Positions 11,301-25,814 of a DNA stretch of 64,000 nt are shown here, one piece after another. Numbering within the stretch: the first letter of the stretch is position 1; each line of letters opens with the position of its first letter. Source of the stretch: Setoptus koraiensis. Its lineage: Eukaryota > Arthropoda. The position numbers and the translations under genes were made by a program. The notes beneath the pieces were generated by a model that was not told the origin of the DNA, searched no databases, and saw only the letters and a list, made by a program, of their open reading frames with translations. The DNA lies in NCBI GenBank assembly GCA_048013815.1, contig CM106585.1:15934001-15998000 (forward strand), read 5' to 3'.

Positions 11301-14300
11301 GCAATTCACAAATGCAGCTGACACACAAGCACTGAAACATAATCAATTGAGACGATGATGACGACGAGCAAAAAGTGAGTTAGTCATTATGAAACGATGC
11401 ACCGAGAAACAACAAAATACATGAGCGTTGGTCAGTGCGCTAACATCAATTGCAACCATTTTGTGTAAACCCGGATCTCTCGTCTTATGCAACTGTTACA
11501 CGTAAACGTGTCTGTGTGTGCATCGGTAGCCACAGAACTGGCCAAAAAACTAAATTGGCCAGCAGAAGCTATTGATGTCCATGATGTTACAAACAAGTAC
11601 AACTAAATAAGTAGCACGGCTACCTGTAGTTGAACAATCTTGCAGCGTTCATTGTTCGGCAGCCTCTTCACACTGGACAAGACACAGTCAACTGAAGGAG
11701 CGTGCGATGTTACATCACAGGCCATGGCCTACCGCATCTTTATCGGGCATCGTCTATTGCTGCTGTACAGTTTCAGTATATAGTCATCCCTGGGACCCGA
11801 CGAAAGAATGGCCGCTAATCGGTTGTTGCGGCAGCTCTGATTGAATCGGTGCAGCGGTCAAATGGTTCAGTCTGTTGCCAGACAACACAACACAATACGG
11901 CATCAATTAATTGCGCCATACATACAACACTCATTAATTAAGTTTCATTACGGAAACAACAACAGCCATCTAAATCCGTGTAGCTCAAAACAGGGACAGA
12001 TGATGAGGAGCTTGTAATGCGTCATGTTTGGCTTGTTCGGCCAAGTCGATCAATCGCAGGCCATCATTCAAACCAATGACTAATGACTAAAGTCACCTAT
12101 GGCGACAATGCAATCAGTCAGCCTGCACTCGCTTGTGGCTCCGTGTATCAATATTTCAAGTTGCCTATAAGTGTATTAGGCAGTAGCAACTGGCTAATCT
12201 GTTTGATGTACATGACGACGGAGATGGTAATCATTACCATTTGTACATTGAACTACTACTAATGATAACTTACAGATCGTCGTCATCAAAAGAGCAACGG
12301 AAATTATCATCAATGATCATTGGGTACGACCGACAACGAAACGCTATATGATTATCTCAGACCCTCGGTGCCCACCTCACAAGAACACACCACATACACA
12401 AGTAAAATGATAACGCATGACACCTGACTAGCGGTTATTGTGTGCAAACTCGTGTTTTGGCACGGGCAACTTTTTGTCGGCAACCCAAAACTCAATTAGG
12501 AGGCGTGACTTGTGATAGTAGAGAACAACTAATGGTCATTATTGTGTGATTATGTTCTTGTCGTATCGATCATCTGTTACACACAGTTGATAATAATAAT
12601 AATGTCCGAGCGAAACAGTAGGCAATCAGGGGCACTATCTGTTGTTTCCTCAACAACAGATGATGATGATGATGACGACGAACAGATCATCGCCAGCAGT
12701 TCACCGTCACCTATCATCGAAGTTATCAAAGTGGCTGTAGATGAACTAAAATGATAATCATTCAGTATCCTACTTTTATGTCCATACTGGTCACCATATT
12801 GCAACTGAACTGTACCTAGATGGTATCATTTGCATGCTAAACCTTGGTGTCTTTTACAACAACAAAACTCGTGAGTTTACGTTTGTTCGTTACTATTAAA
12901 CAAAAACGTTTGAATTAACTAATCAACAACAACTGTAACTCTATTTTGATCTTGTATTGAGATATCGGGGTAACAGTTAATCACTACATAGCGATTATTC
13001 TCTTGTTCTTGATCCGCTCAAAGGCCAATATGAGAGATAAGACTTTGGGCTCGATTCTGCGCTGATTCCTTCTTTTTGGTTGCTCTCTTTTTCTTACATT
13101 ATATACTATTGTTCGCTCGTTTAGCTCTATACTCAGACTGTCTTTTTCTTTCTTTCTCTCTCTGTCTGCTGTTCGATACCAGTCGCGATGTAGACTGGTG
13201 GCGCGCTGGCTTTGATTTACTAGCCTTGTCCATCTATATGTCTGAGACATTGATCTGCATCCCAGAGGGGGGTGCAGACTACTACTACATCAAAGTTGTT
13301 GCTGCTCACTATAATCTACTTCGATTCTTTAACTGCATATATGAATATGGCCATATTTGTAGCCAGTGCAACTAAACTAACACTGTAAGTGAAAGCTGGC
13401 ATCCTCGCTTTCAATACTATAAATATTATATGTGCTCTTTGCAGCGTCAGTTTCGCTAATCCTATTGTTGGCCAATTACAGCCTATGGGCACTATGAGAT
13501 CGATTTCAGACCATTTAACCTCTGGCCAACTTGGTCCACCTTTTTGATCCAATTTCGCGCTATAGTATAAACACACCACCATTTGTTTACAAGTGCCGAG
13601 ACCATTGGCGAACGAACATGTTTATAATGCAAAATGAGTCATATTAATTGATTGGCAGTGTGTGCTGTAATTGTGATTATCGGCCAACTATCGCCATATT
13701 GCAGTTTATAAGCCTGGGGCGATTTCATGGGCTGCTGTTGTTGTCTGTTTATGTTGGTTGTCATTGTGACTGCAAGACAACTTGCATATCATATCATAAT
13801 AATTGATACTGATGACGTATCAAGAGTGATAAGTTGGCCGAAATTTTGCATGATAATAATAATGGTGATACGATATTGATACATCCGTTTGTTTCGCCAG
13901 TGCAACAACAACAACGGCAACAATAAAACAACAATTACTGCTGATAATAAGCGATGATTTGATGTAGTGTAAATCGATTAGTTATTGCTACTAATAATCA
14001 TTGGAAGTTGCCCTTAAAAAATGATGATGATTGGGCGGCAATAAATCTAGCAAAAGCGAACAATACAATACGATTCGTCGGTCTGATAATAGTAAGCAAT
14101 AGGACCCATAAAAGTGATTATGACTACACCGATCGATAAATCTCTCTCCGTATAACAATCTATGACTTGCCTCTGGCTGACTTGTGAGATGACTTGCACT
14201 CGTCATTTGTTTCGAGCGTCTGCGTTCCTAGCGGAAAAAATCAGGTACAAATCAAGGTATCATCCAACTACTACTACTACTTTTCATGTAACATCATCAA

Positions 14301-17300
14301 TTATCTATCACTATTATCATCATGTTCAATCCATTTTTTGCGCGCTCTCCACGTGCAAACACAAATTCGGTTGTTGTTGGTGCCTCCGTAGCGCGGCTAA
14401 TAACTGATAAGAAGTCAACGAGTTCTTCTTCATTTGCTCTATGCACGCGATTGATACACTTGCTTATCAACCAAACCATCATTCGTATCATTTACAGTTA
14501 GTGAAGTGTGCTAGAACACAACTTTTACTCTTTCAACTTGATAGGTATACCTGATTCCGTGTTCGAAGCACCTGATTTTGGCGCCTGTCTTTTTGCCGGG
14601 TTTCTAACTTATTTATAGACATGTGATGGCTGCTAGCGCGCACTAGCGCGTACGTGGCAAAAGCCAGATATTATCACAATAGAACATATTCAGCAACTTG
14701 TATTCGTTGGCAGAGATGATGTTTTTGCGGTGATCAATAACAAAAGACCAGTCCATTTGCATCTCATACAACTACCCACTAAATGATGTTTGTGGTGGCG
14801 GTGGTGGTGGCAACCACAAGACAAAACAAAATATTGGCAAAATTTGCGGTCACAGTTGCTTTCGCTTTGATAGCGGGTAGCGCTTCTGTGTTGGCAATCA
14901 TTAGAAAGCTGAACCGGTCATCGACCTAAATCTTATACTGAATCTCGTTGTTGCTCGCGCAAATATATCATATCTATGACCAGTGAGTGATAGTGTGGTG
15001 AGCGTATATGTTTCTTCTTACTTGTTCTTGTTCTTTTGTTTGTTCGGACATGTACAACAGCTCTCAACTTGATTGTTTTATACGCGGTTTTCTTGCTGTG
15101 GCCGTTTTGTTCTCTCCATATCATCCTGTCTGTTCGCCTATCGCCGATATATAAAATCTAGGAGCAGAGATCATCGTTTTTTCGTCGCTTCAGATAATGA
15201 GCCAAATGTAGAGATGTGTGCAGTATATAATTGATTATCTTTTATATTGGTTGGATTTTCGATACACTCAACAACCGTCTGGCTGAACACTGTTCGGAAC
15301 CGACATAAAAAACTTATGCCGACCACGTGTTACACATATACCTGGTCTGTAATTTTGTATATAAATATCCTATCATTATTACTGTCAACGGTTTTCTTTC
15401 GGTTTTCCTCTGCAGAAAAATGTCCTCCAAGATATTAAGTATAACTTGTAACAACTTCATTGTGCAATATAAATGGGTCAGCGATGAAAAAGATAGATAT
15501 TGAATAGATACAACAGCGATAATATAAAAAATAATAATAAAACAACAACAATAACCCGGCGCATTGATTGGGCGGTCCCACCTTTGCGAACAGTAGCAAA
15601 CAGAAGGGTACCTCCACGCCCATTGCCTCAACATTATCCACGCCCTCGCGGGTATAGATTAATTAGTCTATTGGATATTGGATAGACACCAGAATTGTCT
15701 GATACACAAACAGTAGCTATTGGCGGCAGCGCGTATCGCTTGATATCTAGCTGAAAATATTGATCTAGTTCCCATGGTTGCATCATCAAACAGCTGCCCG
15801 AAGCTAACTTTATGGTAATGCTGGTAGTACTGTGGCATGTAAGATTTCACTGTGCAAAAGTATCGAAATAACAACAAAAATGTTATATAATGATAGAGTA
15901 GTTCTGGATCTGCATCACCTTTGATCTCTGTTCCTGATCAACAATCTAGCAGCTTATTAAGATTGAAATCGCAGCAGCAGCGGCAGCAGCAGGTGCTAAC
16001 AACGCTCGCTGATTGTATTGACCGTTGGTCAGCGCACATGATTGTCTAGGCCGTCGAGTGAACAAAAACTGTGCCCAGTTTATTCCGTCCGTTGTTGCGT
16101 CAAACTATAATTATTCAGGGATTGATGATTTGATGTTGCCCGGTTGGCTCGATAACAAACTAATGGTACTTGATAGTGAACATATGACAACAGCAAGGAT
16201 ATGGTTATCATTAAAGTATCCGGGAACAAACTATGCGCCTATTGTGCGGCCGCACTTTACATTTGTGCTCTACTAACTAAGATTCATGTCACCAATTTCA
16301 ACTGGCCTCTAGTATATAATCATGTACGCTATCATTAGAAATGGTAAACTGCAACCACTATATGCTTCGAAAGGACAGTAGTGGTCGAAGTTTTTCAAGT
16401 ATAAACTCCCTCACTCACTGAGGAGTCGTTGTTGGGTTTTGTTGGTTGGACAGCATATGTTTGATACGAGTATAAACACGAGTTAAACTAGAACAAATAC
16501 GGCAACTGTAACATCCAGTTGGTTGCTGGTGTGGTTGCGGATCACCCACAAGCAAGTGAGCTACAGCGAAGTGTAGTTGTGTGGACACGCCTATTGTGGC
16601 GCCACAATTGACCGCAAATTGTTCACCACTAATACACACAGATTTAAGGTAGATCCTCATCATCATCGCAGGTATATTGGGGTGATGGTGCCAGTCGGTG
16701 CCGAGGTTTTGTGTCTAGCAATGAAAGTGAGAAACATAGGTGATTGTTTGTAGAAAAGTCTGAGTTGTTTGACTGACGTATCTTCATCGACCAATAACTT
16801 TCAAGATACTGAGGGAGATGGATTTATTTTAAAAGGTTTCGTCCGCGCGTGTGAGTGACAAGCTTACAATATTTTAACAACAAGCCTGTTGTTGTTGTTG
16901 CAGTATATTCTTGTTTCAGTATCAAGTGAAACAGGTAGTAGCGGATTAGATTGGTAGTCGTGATCTAATTGGCTCTAGCGTGCAGCCAGTCAATAATGGC
17001 GTTTAATATCGTTGCTCAGTTTACTACTGTGGATATGATCATCAATAGACGGTCGCTAAACTGCCCAACAGCACATAAGTGTCTGCTGTTGGAATTATCT
17101 TTAAAACACTGACCACTGGTAGCTGGTTGATATTTATATCTCATTATCGTTAAGCAATGCGGTGCACTGGCTATAAGTTGCATAAGAGCTACAGTGCAGA
17201 TTGGCACAGGTAGAATTGGCAGAGGATAAGCCGGATCTCGAACGTCACGTCGTTCACTGCACCGAACTGACCAGTTCGCTTGGCTGCGTATATGCGATCA

Positions 17301-17616
17301 TGATTGAATATTGAACATATAGACACCTGTGCACTTGTGGTCAACAAGTTGTGGATAAGAGGTCTGATTATGTTGCCGGTACATTGCAGAAAACTTGCCC
17401 ACTGATTGCCGGCCAATCATTCACACAAGTTGTTAGCCTTGTCTGGTGCGCTCGCTTCACAATGTGTGATATTCGTATTATGGCTGACATAGTTTTGGCG
17501 CTTAATATTTTGAATTATGCGCAATTATAAATGATGTCGGTGCAATAAATTCGATCTGCACATCGCCATCTTTTTCTATATGAGGCGAGAGGTACTGCGA
17601 GAGGCTTGCACGATGG

Positions 17617-17678
<62 letters not shown>

Positions 17679-19230
17679 CCTAACAATACTGACGATATCA
17701 CGCTATAAAATAATTTGTCACAATCATATCACATTAAATGATGCGGCGATCGCTTGAATCAAGTCAGGTCAATTTATTATTACAACGTACAGCAAAACAA
17801 ACAAACCAAATAACCTGTTGATGGGCGACTATCGTATTATTATTATTTTTGTAAGGTAAATAAGGTAAACGACAAACTAACATATCATCAATATCTCATT
17901 ATGCCCATTCACATCATGACATCAGGAGGACCTACTGATTCACGGAGACAGTGTATATGATATAATAGAAAGCAAGGATCATGCCACCATTGCGGCAGAG
18001 CTTTCCACAGTTTCACCTCACGCTGCACAACCGGCTACCACCACCTCTAGAGTATCTCAACACCAGCAACTAATGCCCTCATCAGACACCAGATTGTTCT
18101 TATGCCGAATGAATGTATCACGTAATGCACGACGTCAAATGAGATTCGGCGACCAGAAGGTGGTCTTGGTTGAAGGACACTATTACAGTTATTTACCATT
18201 GTGCTCCAGGAATGAGCCAGTATTTTTGGCCACATGCACACCGGTTGCCATGCCGGAGACTAGAGAATGTGTTGTCCAAGGAAGCACAAACGTATTTACC
18301 TCCATCCATTCTATGGACATGAAATACATCTATTTGGACCGAATGTAAGTAGTGCCCATCATTTGCTATATTCAATTTCACCGGCCACATGCCGGCCGGC
18401 CGGCCATTAGCCGACGAGCCAACGAAAATTGATTGTTTGACATTTTGGCTGTTGTTGAACAGTTGAGTGTGATCATCATCCAAATGTGCCGCTGAATCAA
18501 TTTCAATCATACTTATCTCTGTCTGTCTCTTTATCTCATTGGGAGATGATCACAAGTGCAGCACAAATCAGTCGTTCCAGTTCATATAATTATGACAGGT
18601 CGGCTCGGCTCGCCAGTTCTGTGCGGTGTAACTGGCAGAAGCACACAACCATCTAGGTCGTATATGTTTATCCAGTGCCACTCCGAGACACTATCGATTT
18701 CCACCTATTCCTATATGGGCTTTTGTTTTTTATCGATTACGTTTTGCTCACAAGTATTTATAATCAATCATTCTGAGCTTCTCTCACTTCTTTATAGAGT
18801 GATACTGTTGTTGTTCTCCCGAGAACACTGCTCTACGGCTCTTGATAACAATATCTCCCTGCTCAGCGGAGTCAGTTGTTAACTGTTCACCTCAGCGCGC
18901 TGGGCTAAATACACCCTAGATTGGAAAAAAGTTGAGTCATTTAAACAAATGCTTGCTTGGCATAGTTATGATCATGCTTATAAGTGAAAACTGCCTAGTG
19001 CTGTTGCTGTTCTCGTTGTTTAATTCCTAAATGAAATACAATTAAACGGATATTCAAGCAATCTGATAATCTAATATACACCACACATATACCAAGAGAG
19101 TTTATACGATAGTTACGAGGGCTAGTTAAGCAACTATGGTCATTCAAGGAAGTTCAAATTGCGTAAGCAAATAAGATTCAAAAGAATGATGCTTACGAAA
19201 GAAGCAGCCTTATAGATGCAATGCACTGAA

Positions 19231-19271
<41 letters not shown>

Positions 19272-22200
19272 TGGTTTTACTCCATCTAATCAATTCTGAT
19301 TATTTATCTAATCAGCAAGCGGTCGCCTTACCACTTCTAAGCTCGTCGTCGTTATTTCAAGTCTACCAAAGATAACAGACAGTTGAAGTTGGATGAGCGC
19401 ATACGCACTCACACACATACATTAATTCAAGTTGGGTAGAGAATTGAGCATATTAAAGAGATATTTAATCAATCTTTCGAAATTAGTGGTTAAACTCTCA
19501 GCGAACTACCAGCTCGCTGACTGCATTATATGCAGAACAGGTTGCAATTCAAACAATCATAATTTTTAATGTCTTATATGTGTGTGCAGCCATAGTTCGC
19601 TCACATCTGATGACCTGGTTATAAACTACTACTACTGATAATGTGCGATATGGTATTATCTCAGATAATCTAGTCTCGTATAAGCAGCTGTTTCAGCTTT
19701 TAATAGTTGACTATTAATGTTAAATCCAGATTGAACTAATTGCTAAAGAAGAAGAATCTTCTCCTCACACAATAAATTAGTATAATTTCGCTCTCAGTTG
19801 TAGTGTTGTGACAGGTGCTAGTTCTTAGCGTGATAATTTGACACAAGCTTGCAACAAGTTATCAAATGGATGCTTACTATTGGCATAGAATGAGCCGCGT
19901 CGGTAATAAAAAACCATGATCTACTGTGTGCAACTTAACTAATGGTTTCATACTGCTTACTATAGAATCCTATAACCGAGTTGGCGCTTCAATTGGAAAC
20001 CATCTTGGATGATTATAGTTCATTTTACAATGTTATAAATTTCATCGACCCTACTCTTTCCGACATGCTCTTCTAAACTGCTGTTGCTATAGTATGGGCT
20101 CTACTCCAATATCCCAGAATCTTCTTTTAACTCAAGTCCATTCGAGAGTTCTTTTGCATTCTCAATTTGAGGGATGTAGATGTTTTTATACCGAAGTCTG
20201 GACGAGAATACATGAACGTAGATAGAATAACCATGAAAAGTTGATTCAACAACCGAAACAAATAAATTATCAATAACAAGTTTGTTTGGCTGATAGTCCA
20301 TTCAAAGTCATTGAAGAATTAGTTTTGAGTAATCCTGTATGTATTAGATGATGCTCTTGAATTGTGTTGCAGTTGTCCCTTTCCGTCATGCTGCATAGTT
20401 GTATGAGTTGCTGTTGACCATCATTATCTAGGATATCGATTGTGTCTTGGCGTATGATGGCGTGACTCTAAGCAATCACTGCTGCTGAGCTAGCTCACAG
20501 GTACTATAGAAAATAATAATGATGTAGCCAGCTACACTTAAGAATCGATAATCAATACTCGGAGTGATAGTAGCGATTTAGTTCTCGTTCACAAGTTGCT
20601 CTGCAACCGCATCTGTAGCTTATTGTGATTAGCAGAAGAGAAAAGGTTGTTTGAGCTATCATCTGAAAGATAAGTTCATTAAGATTCATTGACTAACAAT
20701 CTTCATTTCATCCTACCATGGAATTGAATGCAAACCACAACCTCTTGCCGAGACACTACTATCTTCACTAGTTAGTGCAGTGAGTTAGAAGATGTGTAAT
20801 CTCGCTGGAGAATCTTCGTCTATAATCGTAGCCGAAATTGGTTAGATAATGATCTATGTTCTGTGTCCATTATCAATTCGGCTGCATTTGCAATGACGAA
20901 TGCGGCTGAATTGTATCTATTATAGTTTTTGTGTTACATAGGAGACCATGGTTGGCAGCAGATACACAAGTTTATTGTTGGGGGAGCACAATTTACAGGA
21001 GAGCTGCCTCTCATGGCAGTCACACAGGCTTACAAGTTACAACAACAGGTTAGAAACGAATGCAGAATCTGATATGATCAAACACAATCAATGTAATTTT
21101 AGAACTTTGCCATTCGTCCTATATTGGCAGCTCTCCTAGGTTTATCCATTCATGAGAAGAGATACATCTTAGAATGGACGAAAAGTAAGCTAAGCATCAC
21201 TATCGAGCTAGACGCTCCATGAATGATTCCTATTTGTTGGGTAGGCTTGCTCCTTGTTGATGGCAATTAGATTTCTAGTTTTGAAGATTGGAAGAGTGGT
21301 CATATGAAGCATCAGTAAGGAGACGTTGATTACTATTTGAAATAGATGGCAAAGAAAAATCTCAAAAAGAGCCTGATAAAAAGGCCAAGAGAATAGCGAA
21401 GCTTATATATATATATATAATTACGATTATGTTCGAGCAAGCCGGACCAAGTCCGCAACAACAAGCTTTGCCTCAATTATGTAGCAAGGGTGAGATGTAG
21501 CAGAAGATAGCAGCAACTATACTTATGTTGAGCTGAGAGTAGTAGAAATAGACTAGTCGGCAAACAGCCTACGGAACCGCTCAGTCACGACTTTGAGCGA
21601 GACAAGTTTCTAGTTGTTGTTAGCTTCATCCCTACGAATGAAGATGATTCCTTTTGGCCGCCATCATTGCAAACTCTTGTCTTTTCAAATGTGTCTAAAT
21701 AGAATAGTCTCCTTGTTGTAGCGTAAAGTTGGCTGGCTCCGGACAGTTTGATGGCAACCGATGCTCACAATGGACAATGGAGCATTTAAACACAGATGCT
21801 TGCTTTTGCGGCGACGACGACGATATGAGAAATGATCAGCTGTATATGACATGATGAATACAACAACAGTGGAAGAGAAAAAAGATTGCCACTTTGCTGG
21901 TCATGTTGTTTGTAACATTGACTTGTTTTGTTTTATTGTTATCCCACCACAAAAATAATACAAACTACATGTTTACAAAACGAACATACAAGTCTGGTTA
22001 TACAGTAGTGTATGGTCATTATAGGTGCGGTGACTGTTCGTTGAACCTATAGCGAGCCTTTTTATTTAGATCACTCAGATAGATGGGTAAACATAAGCAC
22101 TGTATCACAATGAAATGAATGATCCTATCGATGTGATCAGAATCGAATAGACGGTTTTTGTGGTGAATTATGATTCTTTGTGTGAGTAAGCGTGATAGGA

Positions 22201-25200
22201 ACTATAAATTAGCAAGTGTTTGATGATACTGGTTCATCATTCATCTCGATGTAGATCATCATTGCTATTGAGACACATTTTATACAACAGCAATGGTGGT
22301 GGTACATGTTTGTAATGTTAGCGGCAATGTCAAATTGCCGCCATCATCATCATCAGCCAAACTGAATAGGATCCGACGTATCATGATCAAATGTTGTTTT
22401 CAGTCGTGTAAACTTGAAAATCGTGAGCTCCGATCACGTGTTGCTCCAACTTGTGTGATCGAAAACGAAAATTAATAGTAGTTTCAATAGTGAGGGGGGA
22501 GAGAGAGTTTTACAACGTTTTCATTGCGCGTGGCTATTTCGAGCACCACACCATGCTGTAATAAACACTAACTGATAATGGTCAAGTCCCAATAGTAGAG
22601 AAACGTTTACAATTGCGGCTTCGATAACAATCATCAATGAGCCAGTACATGCCTTTAGACAGTTTCATAACATAATTACATCAATACGTTACATTATTTC
22701 TCTGATTCGCCGTTCAGCAACTGTTTCACCTCGTGGGCTTCATTTGAAAACGAATGACCATGATGATATATGAGCATACAATGTATTACAAATCTAATTT
22801 GTTCCATCTCTCCGTCTGTTGTTCGAAACACGATAACGGAACTCATCGTCATTTGCTTCATTTGTTTTTGCAACTGGTGTTGATCTTGAATTGCCGTTGC
22901 TGATGCTGCTGTTGTATAAGAACGTCCGAAGGAGATGGCACGATAATCATCATGATTATCCTGACCTCTATTAATTGGTCATGAAATAAGAAAAGTCGTG
23001 CGACGACTACAAGAACAACAAAATCGATGCTGCCGTCATCTATGATATGATGGCGTTGATCGTGATAAAGTTTTAGTTCAGTACGCGCCATTCTCTCTAT
23101 CATTCAATATCACCGTTTAGTGTGTATACGAGTGTAAGCGTAAGTGTAATAGAGGGAGAGAGTCTGTTAAATCTCGCTAATAAAATGGAATATATTTCGG
23201 ATTATGTATATCACGACATCGGAAAAATTAGTTTAAAAGAAGGTATAATAAGCGAAAGTATACACTTCTCGATGCCGCTGGATGCTATATCCATACAGCT
23301 AATATACTAAACAGTTATATGTACATATGAGTCTATTGTAACTGGTCATATCGACCGACCGTGACTACCGCCGCGCACTTACAATAGCACTTACTAATGC
23401 TATTGGGTATAGAGCGCGAACGAGAACCATATGGGCGCTTTGTGATCCTACCAAGGTCAATGAACTATCTTTTTGTATCAATATACCACCGAGCTTGACA
23501 TTCAATTTTTATTCCTGCTACAATATCTAAATATCTATCATTTCTGCTCTAAATTATATCAATTCTGCAACCATATAGTGGCGAATTCCATCTAGGGTTT
23601 AACAAAAATCAGATCCATGGAACATCATGGTACGAATTAATTCATCATGAGCACTTGAGAGATGCACAATTGAAGCATAAGAGAATAACTCAATCAGATC
23701 AGGAACGCTCGACAATACTTTTGTTGCGTCTACAGAACAAAGAAGGACAATTCGTTTGGTTGCATTGTGTTCTCCAGGTTAAAGACGCAAGCGATAGTGC
23801 AAGTCAGGCAGTTATAGTTTGCACTAATCAAGTTTTGAGCGAACGAGAAGCTCAAGTTATGAAAGCCAATTCGTGGTTGTATCAATTCTATTCGTTACAT
23901 TCGAAGATGCACTACAATATGGCCGTGCCAACACCTACAGGCTCTGAGCATCAACAGCAAACAACAATCGCTTCAAACAATCTTGATTCTGATTGTACTC
24001 TGACACCATTGGCGGTCACATCTAGCGTATCTTCCGGTGCACAAATGGTGAACAATGATGGCGACCACGAGCAGCAGCACAGCCATCATTTGGGATCCTA
24101 TGAAACAAAAGGCGACGACACATATGAGCACTCTCATCATAGGCCAGGCGCACAACAATTAGGCACCATTGATTCGAATAGTATCGACGGAGACGAAGAC
24201 AAACATCAGATAATGCTAGGAATCAAATCGCACCAACAACAACTACCCGACATATCGGCAGCTACAGGAACAGCTCAAACGCATCCGATGGTAGAACAGA
24301 ATTCTTATCAAAATCAGCAACATATTGGCACAGCGCCGAGTAACAGATCGGCATCAGCGACCTCTTTGATTTCATCAGGCAAGAGCATGCAACCACAGCA
24401 CCATCAACAAGTACAACAACATCATAACCGACGTCATAATGCTGCACATCATCATCGTTCATCTAGCAAGACATCCTCAACCAACGCCACAAATTCATCA
24501 TCAAATTCAACAACGTCATCGTCGTCGTCATCTTCATCATCGGCATCTAGTTCGTCGCTGTCATCAATGACCCAATCATTGCAACAGCATCACTTATCTG
24601 CTGTATCTCCGCCATCGTCGTCAGTTTCATCATCACATTCGCCTTTATCATCAGCGGCCTCGGTACATTCGTCTCACCAGATGACTTCTTCTCAACTATC
24701 AGCAACCCCAAGCAACCATAACCTCACTAACAGTATCTCAAATAATCACAACCAGCAGCAGCAACAACAACAGCAACAACTACATCATCTTTATCCTCAG
24801 CAACAGCAACACCTTCATCAGCAGCAACACCATCAGCAACATCATCAGCAGCAACTCCAGCAGCACCAGCATCAACAACACAGCAACCATCACCACCATC
24901 ACCATCAACAACAACACCAGCAACAACAACAGCATAACATGAGTCAATCTCAAAATTTCAATCTAAATCAGGGTAACCAGCAGCAACAGTTGCCAATTCT
25001 ATCTGGTCATCATCAACAACATATAGGACAACACCAACAGCTACTGTCTGCATCACCCCCTTCTATGGCGTCATCATCGCTAAGCTCAACTAGTGCTCAG
25101 TACAGTCCATTGAAGGCTTCATCTCAAGCGCCCGTCAACAACAATAACACCAATATTACAGGCGCAACAACTGGAAACAACCCTGGCGCTACACTATACG

Positions 25201-25814
25201 GCATGGACGGTGTGGAGAGCTTGCCAAATTTGCATTCAAATTTAGGAACAATGCCAGTGGCTGCAACAGCTACGGCGGCGGCTGCCGCTGCGGCTGTAGC
25301 TATGCATCATCCCCATCATCACAGCGCTAGACACAATCACACTACGACACCCGCCGCGGCCGCCCTATACGCCTCCCATAATATGGCGCCCATGTTAGCC
25401 GCTCATCACGCCCACCATAGTCAACATCACCACCATCATCATCCTTACCATCATCATCAGCACCATCATAGTCACCATTCTGCCAGTGCTGTGTCGCCTC
25501 ATCACACCCACCCTCACCATCACTCCCACTCCCACCATCACCATGCCCAGGCGGCGGCCATGTACGGAGGACAGTCGGCGGCCACAGCCGCGGCTGCCTT
25601 TAGTGCCTTCAATGTGGCCAATCACCATGTTGCGGCTCATCACGCCTATGGTAGCGCGGCGGGCTCGAATCATCACGGTCACCATCACGGCTCATCCGTT
25701 GCGGCCAGCTTGAATTCGTACCATCATTCGGCGGCTGCGGTCGCTGTGGCCCACCATCAAGGCGTCTCATTCCCGTACAACAACATTGCGGCAGCGGTCA
25801 ATGCCTCCGCCTAG
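2341..25814 (+). CDS. dys: Dysfusion / NPAS4-type bHLH-PAS transcription factor (six exons)
   Basis: Class I bHLH-PAS activator that in flies pairs with Tango/ARNT and controls tracheal fusion cells; NPAS4 is the vertebrate relative. Exons: 2341-2599, 8485-8550, 8672-8736, 9073-9162, 17926-18344 and 23579-25814. They join in frame to 1,044 residues with GT-AG borders. The bHLH is at about residues 34-84 ([20 protein letters not shown] and [19 protein letters not shown]). PAS-A starts near residue 131 ([18 protein letters not shown], then [14 protein letters not shown]). A conserved linker follows ([20 protein letters not shown]), then PAS-B, which runs into exon 6 ([17 protein letters not shown] and [11 protein letters not shown]). 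About the last 650 residues are Ser-, Gln-, His- and Ala-rich, typical of an activation region, and end in AAAVNASA. Four consecutive Met residues in PAS-A follow the family MMMTQ motif. Introns 1, 4 and 5 are 5.9, 8.8 and 5.2 kb, far larger than others here. Both flanks of every junction match the family. Confidence 0.95.
2830..2893 (+). repeat. 16-bp minisatellite, four copies
   Basis: The unit AGGGCTTCGGCGAGAG occurs four times head-to-tail; the first copy differs by one base (TTCAGC for TTCGGC). Lies in dys intron 1. Confidence 0.85.
4267..4335 (+). repeat. 11-12 bp tandem repeat, six copies
   Basis: Six copies of a GCGTTTGCCC-like unit, alternating GGCG and AACG/GACG starts with 11-12 bp spacing. 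Copies differ slightly, so the array is not recent. Lies in dys intron 1. Confidence 0.8.
5041..5074. repeat. Perfect 34-bp palindrome with no spacer
   Basis: Each 17-base half, GCCACACTGGGCCTGCT, is followed at once by its exact reverse complement, giving a fully self-complementary 34-mer centred on GCTAGC. It could extrude as a cruciform or, in RNA, fold as a tight hairpin. Lies in dys intron 1. No protein binding can be assigned. Confidence 0.9.
5852..6010. repeat. Facing TTG/CTG and CAA/CAG tracts (imperfect inverted repeat)
   Basis: The plus strand carries a GTTGTTGCTGTTGCTG-type run at about 5852-5900 and a CAACAACAGCAACAGC-type run at about 5958-6010. They are complementary over roughly 45 bases and could pair across a 58-base loop in the pre-mRNA. 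Lies in dys intron 1. Confidence 0.6.
10802..10818. repeat. Alternating GC dinucleotide run
   Basis: Seventeen bases of pure GCGC, a sequence type known to favour Z-DNA. Unusual in an otherwise AT-leaning intron. Confidence 0.9.
17619..17677. repeat. (GT)n microsatellite, about 29 units
   Basis: Uninterrupted GT repeat of 59 bases, about 250 bp upstream of the acceptor of dys exon 5. The longest perfect dinucleotide run in the window. Confidence 0.95.
19233..19268. repeat. (GA)n microsatellite
   Basis: About 36 bases of perfect GA repeat in dys intron 5. Confidence 0.9.
20997..21137. repeat. 12-bp inverted repeat spanning 141 bp
   Basis: AGGAGAGCTGCC at 20997-21008 is the exact reverse complement of GGCAGCTCTCCT at 21126-21137. 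It could be the ends of a small non-autonomous element or a foldback. No matching target duplication is obvious, so this may be chance. Confidence 0.35.

Larger units (their letters stand above)
9163..17925 (+). other. dysfusion intron 4
   Basis: This 8.8-kb intron splits PAS-A between the YLGHSM and EDLLIHGDS segments. It contains an alternating GC run at 10802-10818 and a long GT microsatellite at 17619-17677. The open frames inside are short and match nothing I recognise, so I see no nested gene. Confidence 0.7.
18345..23578 (+). other. dysfusion intron 5
   Basis: This 5.2-kb AT-rich intron lies within the PAS-B coding region. It holds a (GA)n run at 19233-19268, a short TA run near 21407 and a 12-bp inverted repeat with arms at 20997-21008 and 21126-21137. 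No exon or gene recognised. Confidence 0.7.
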
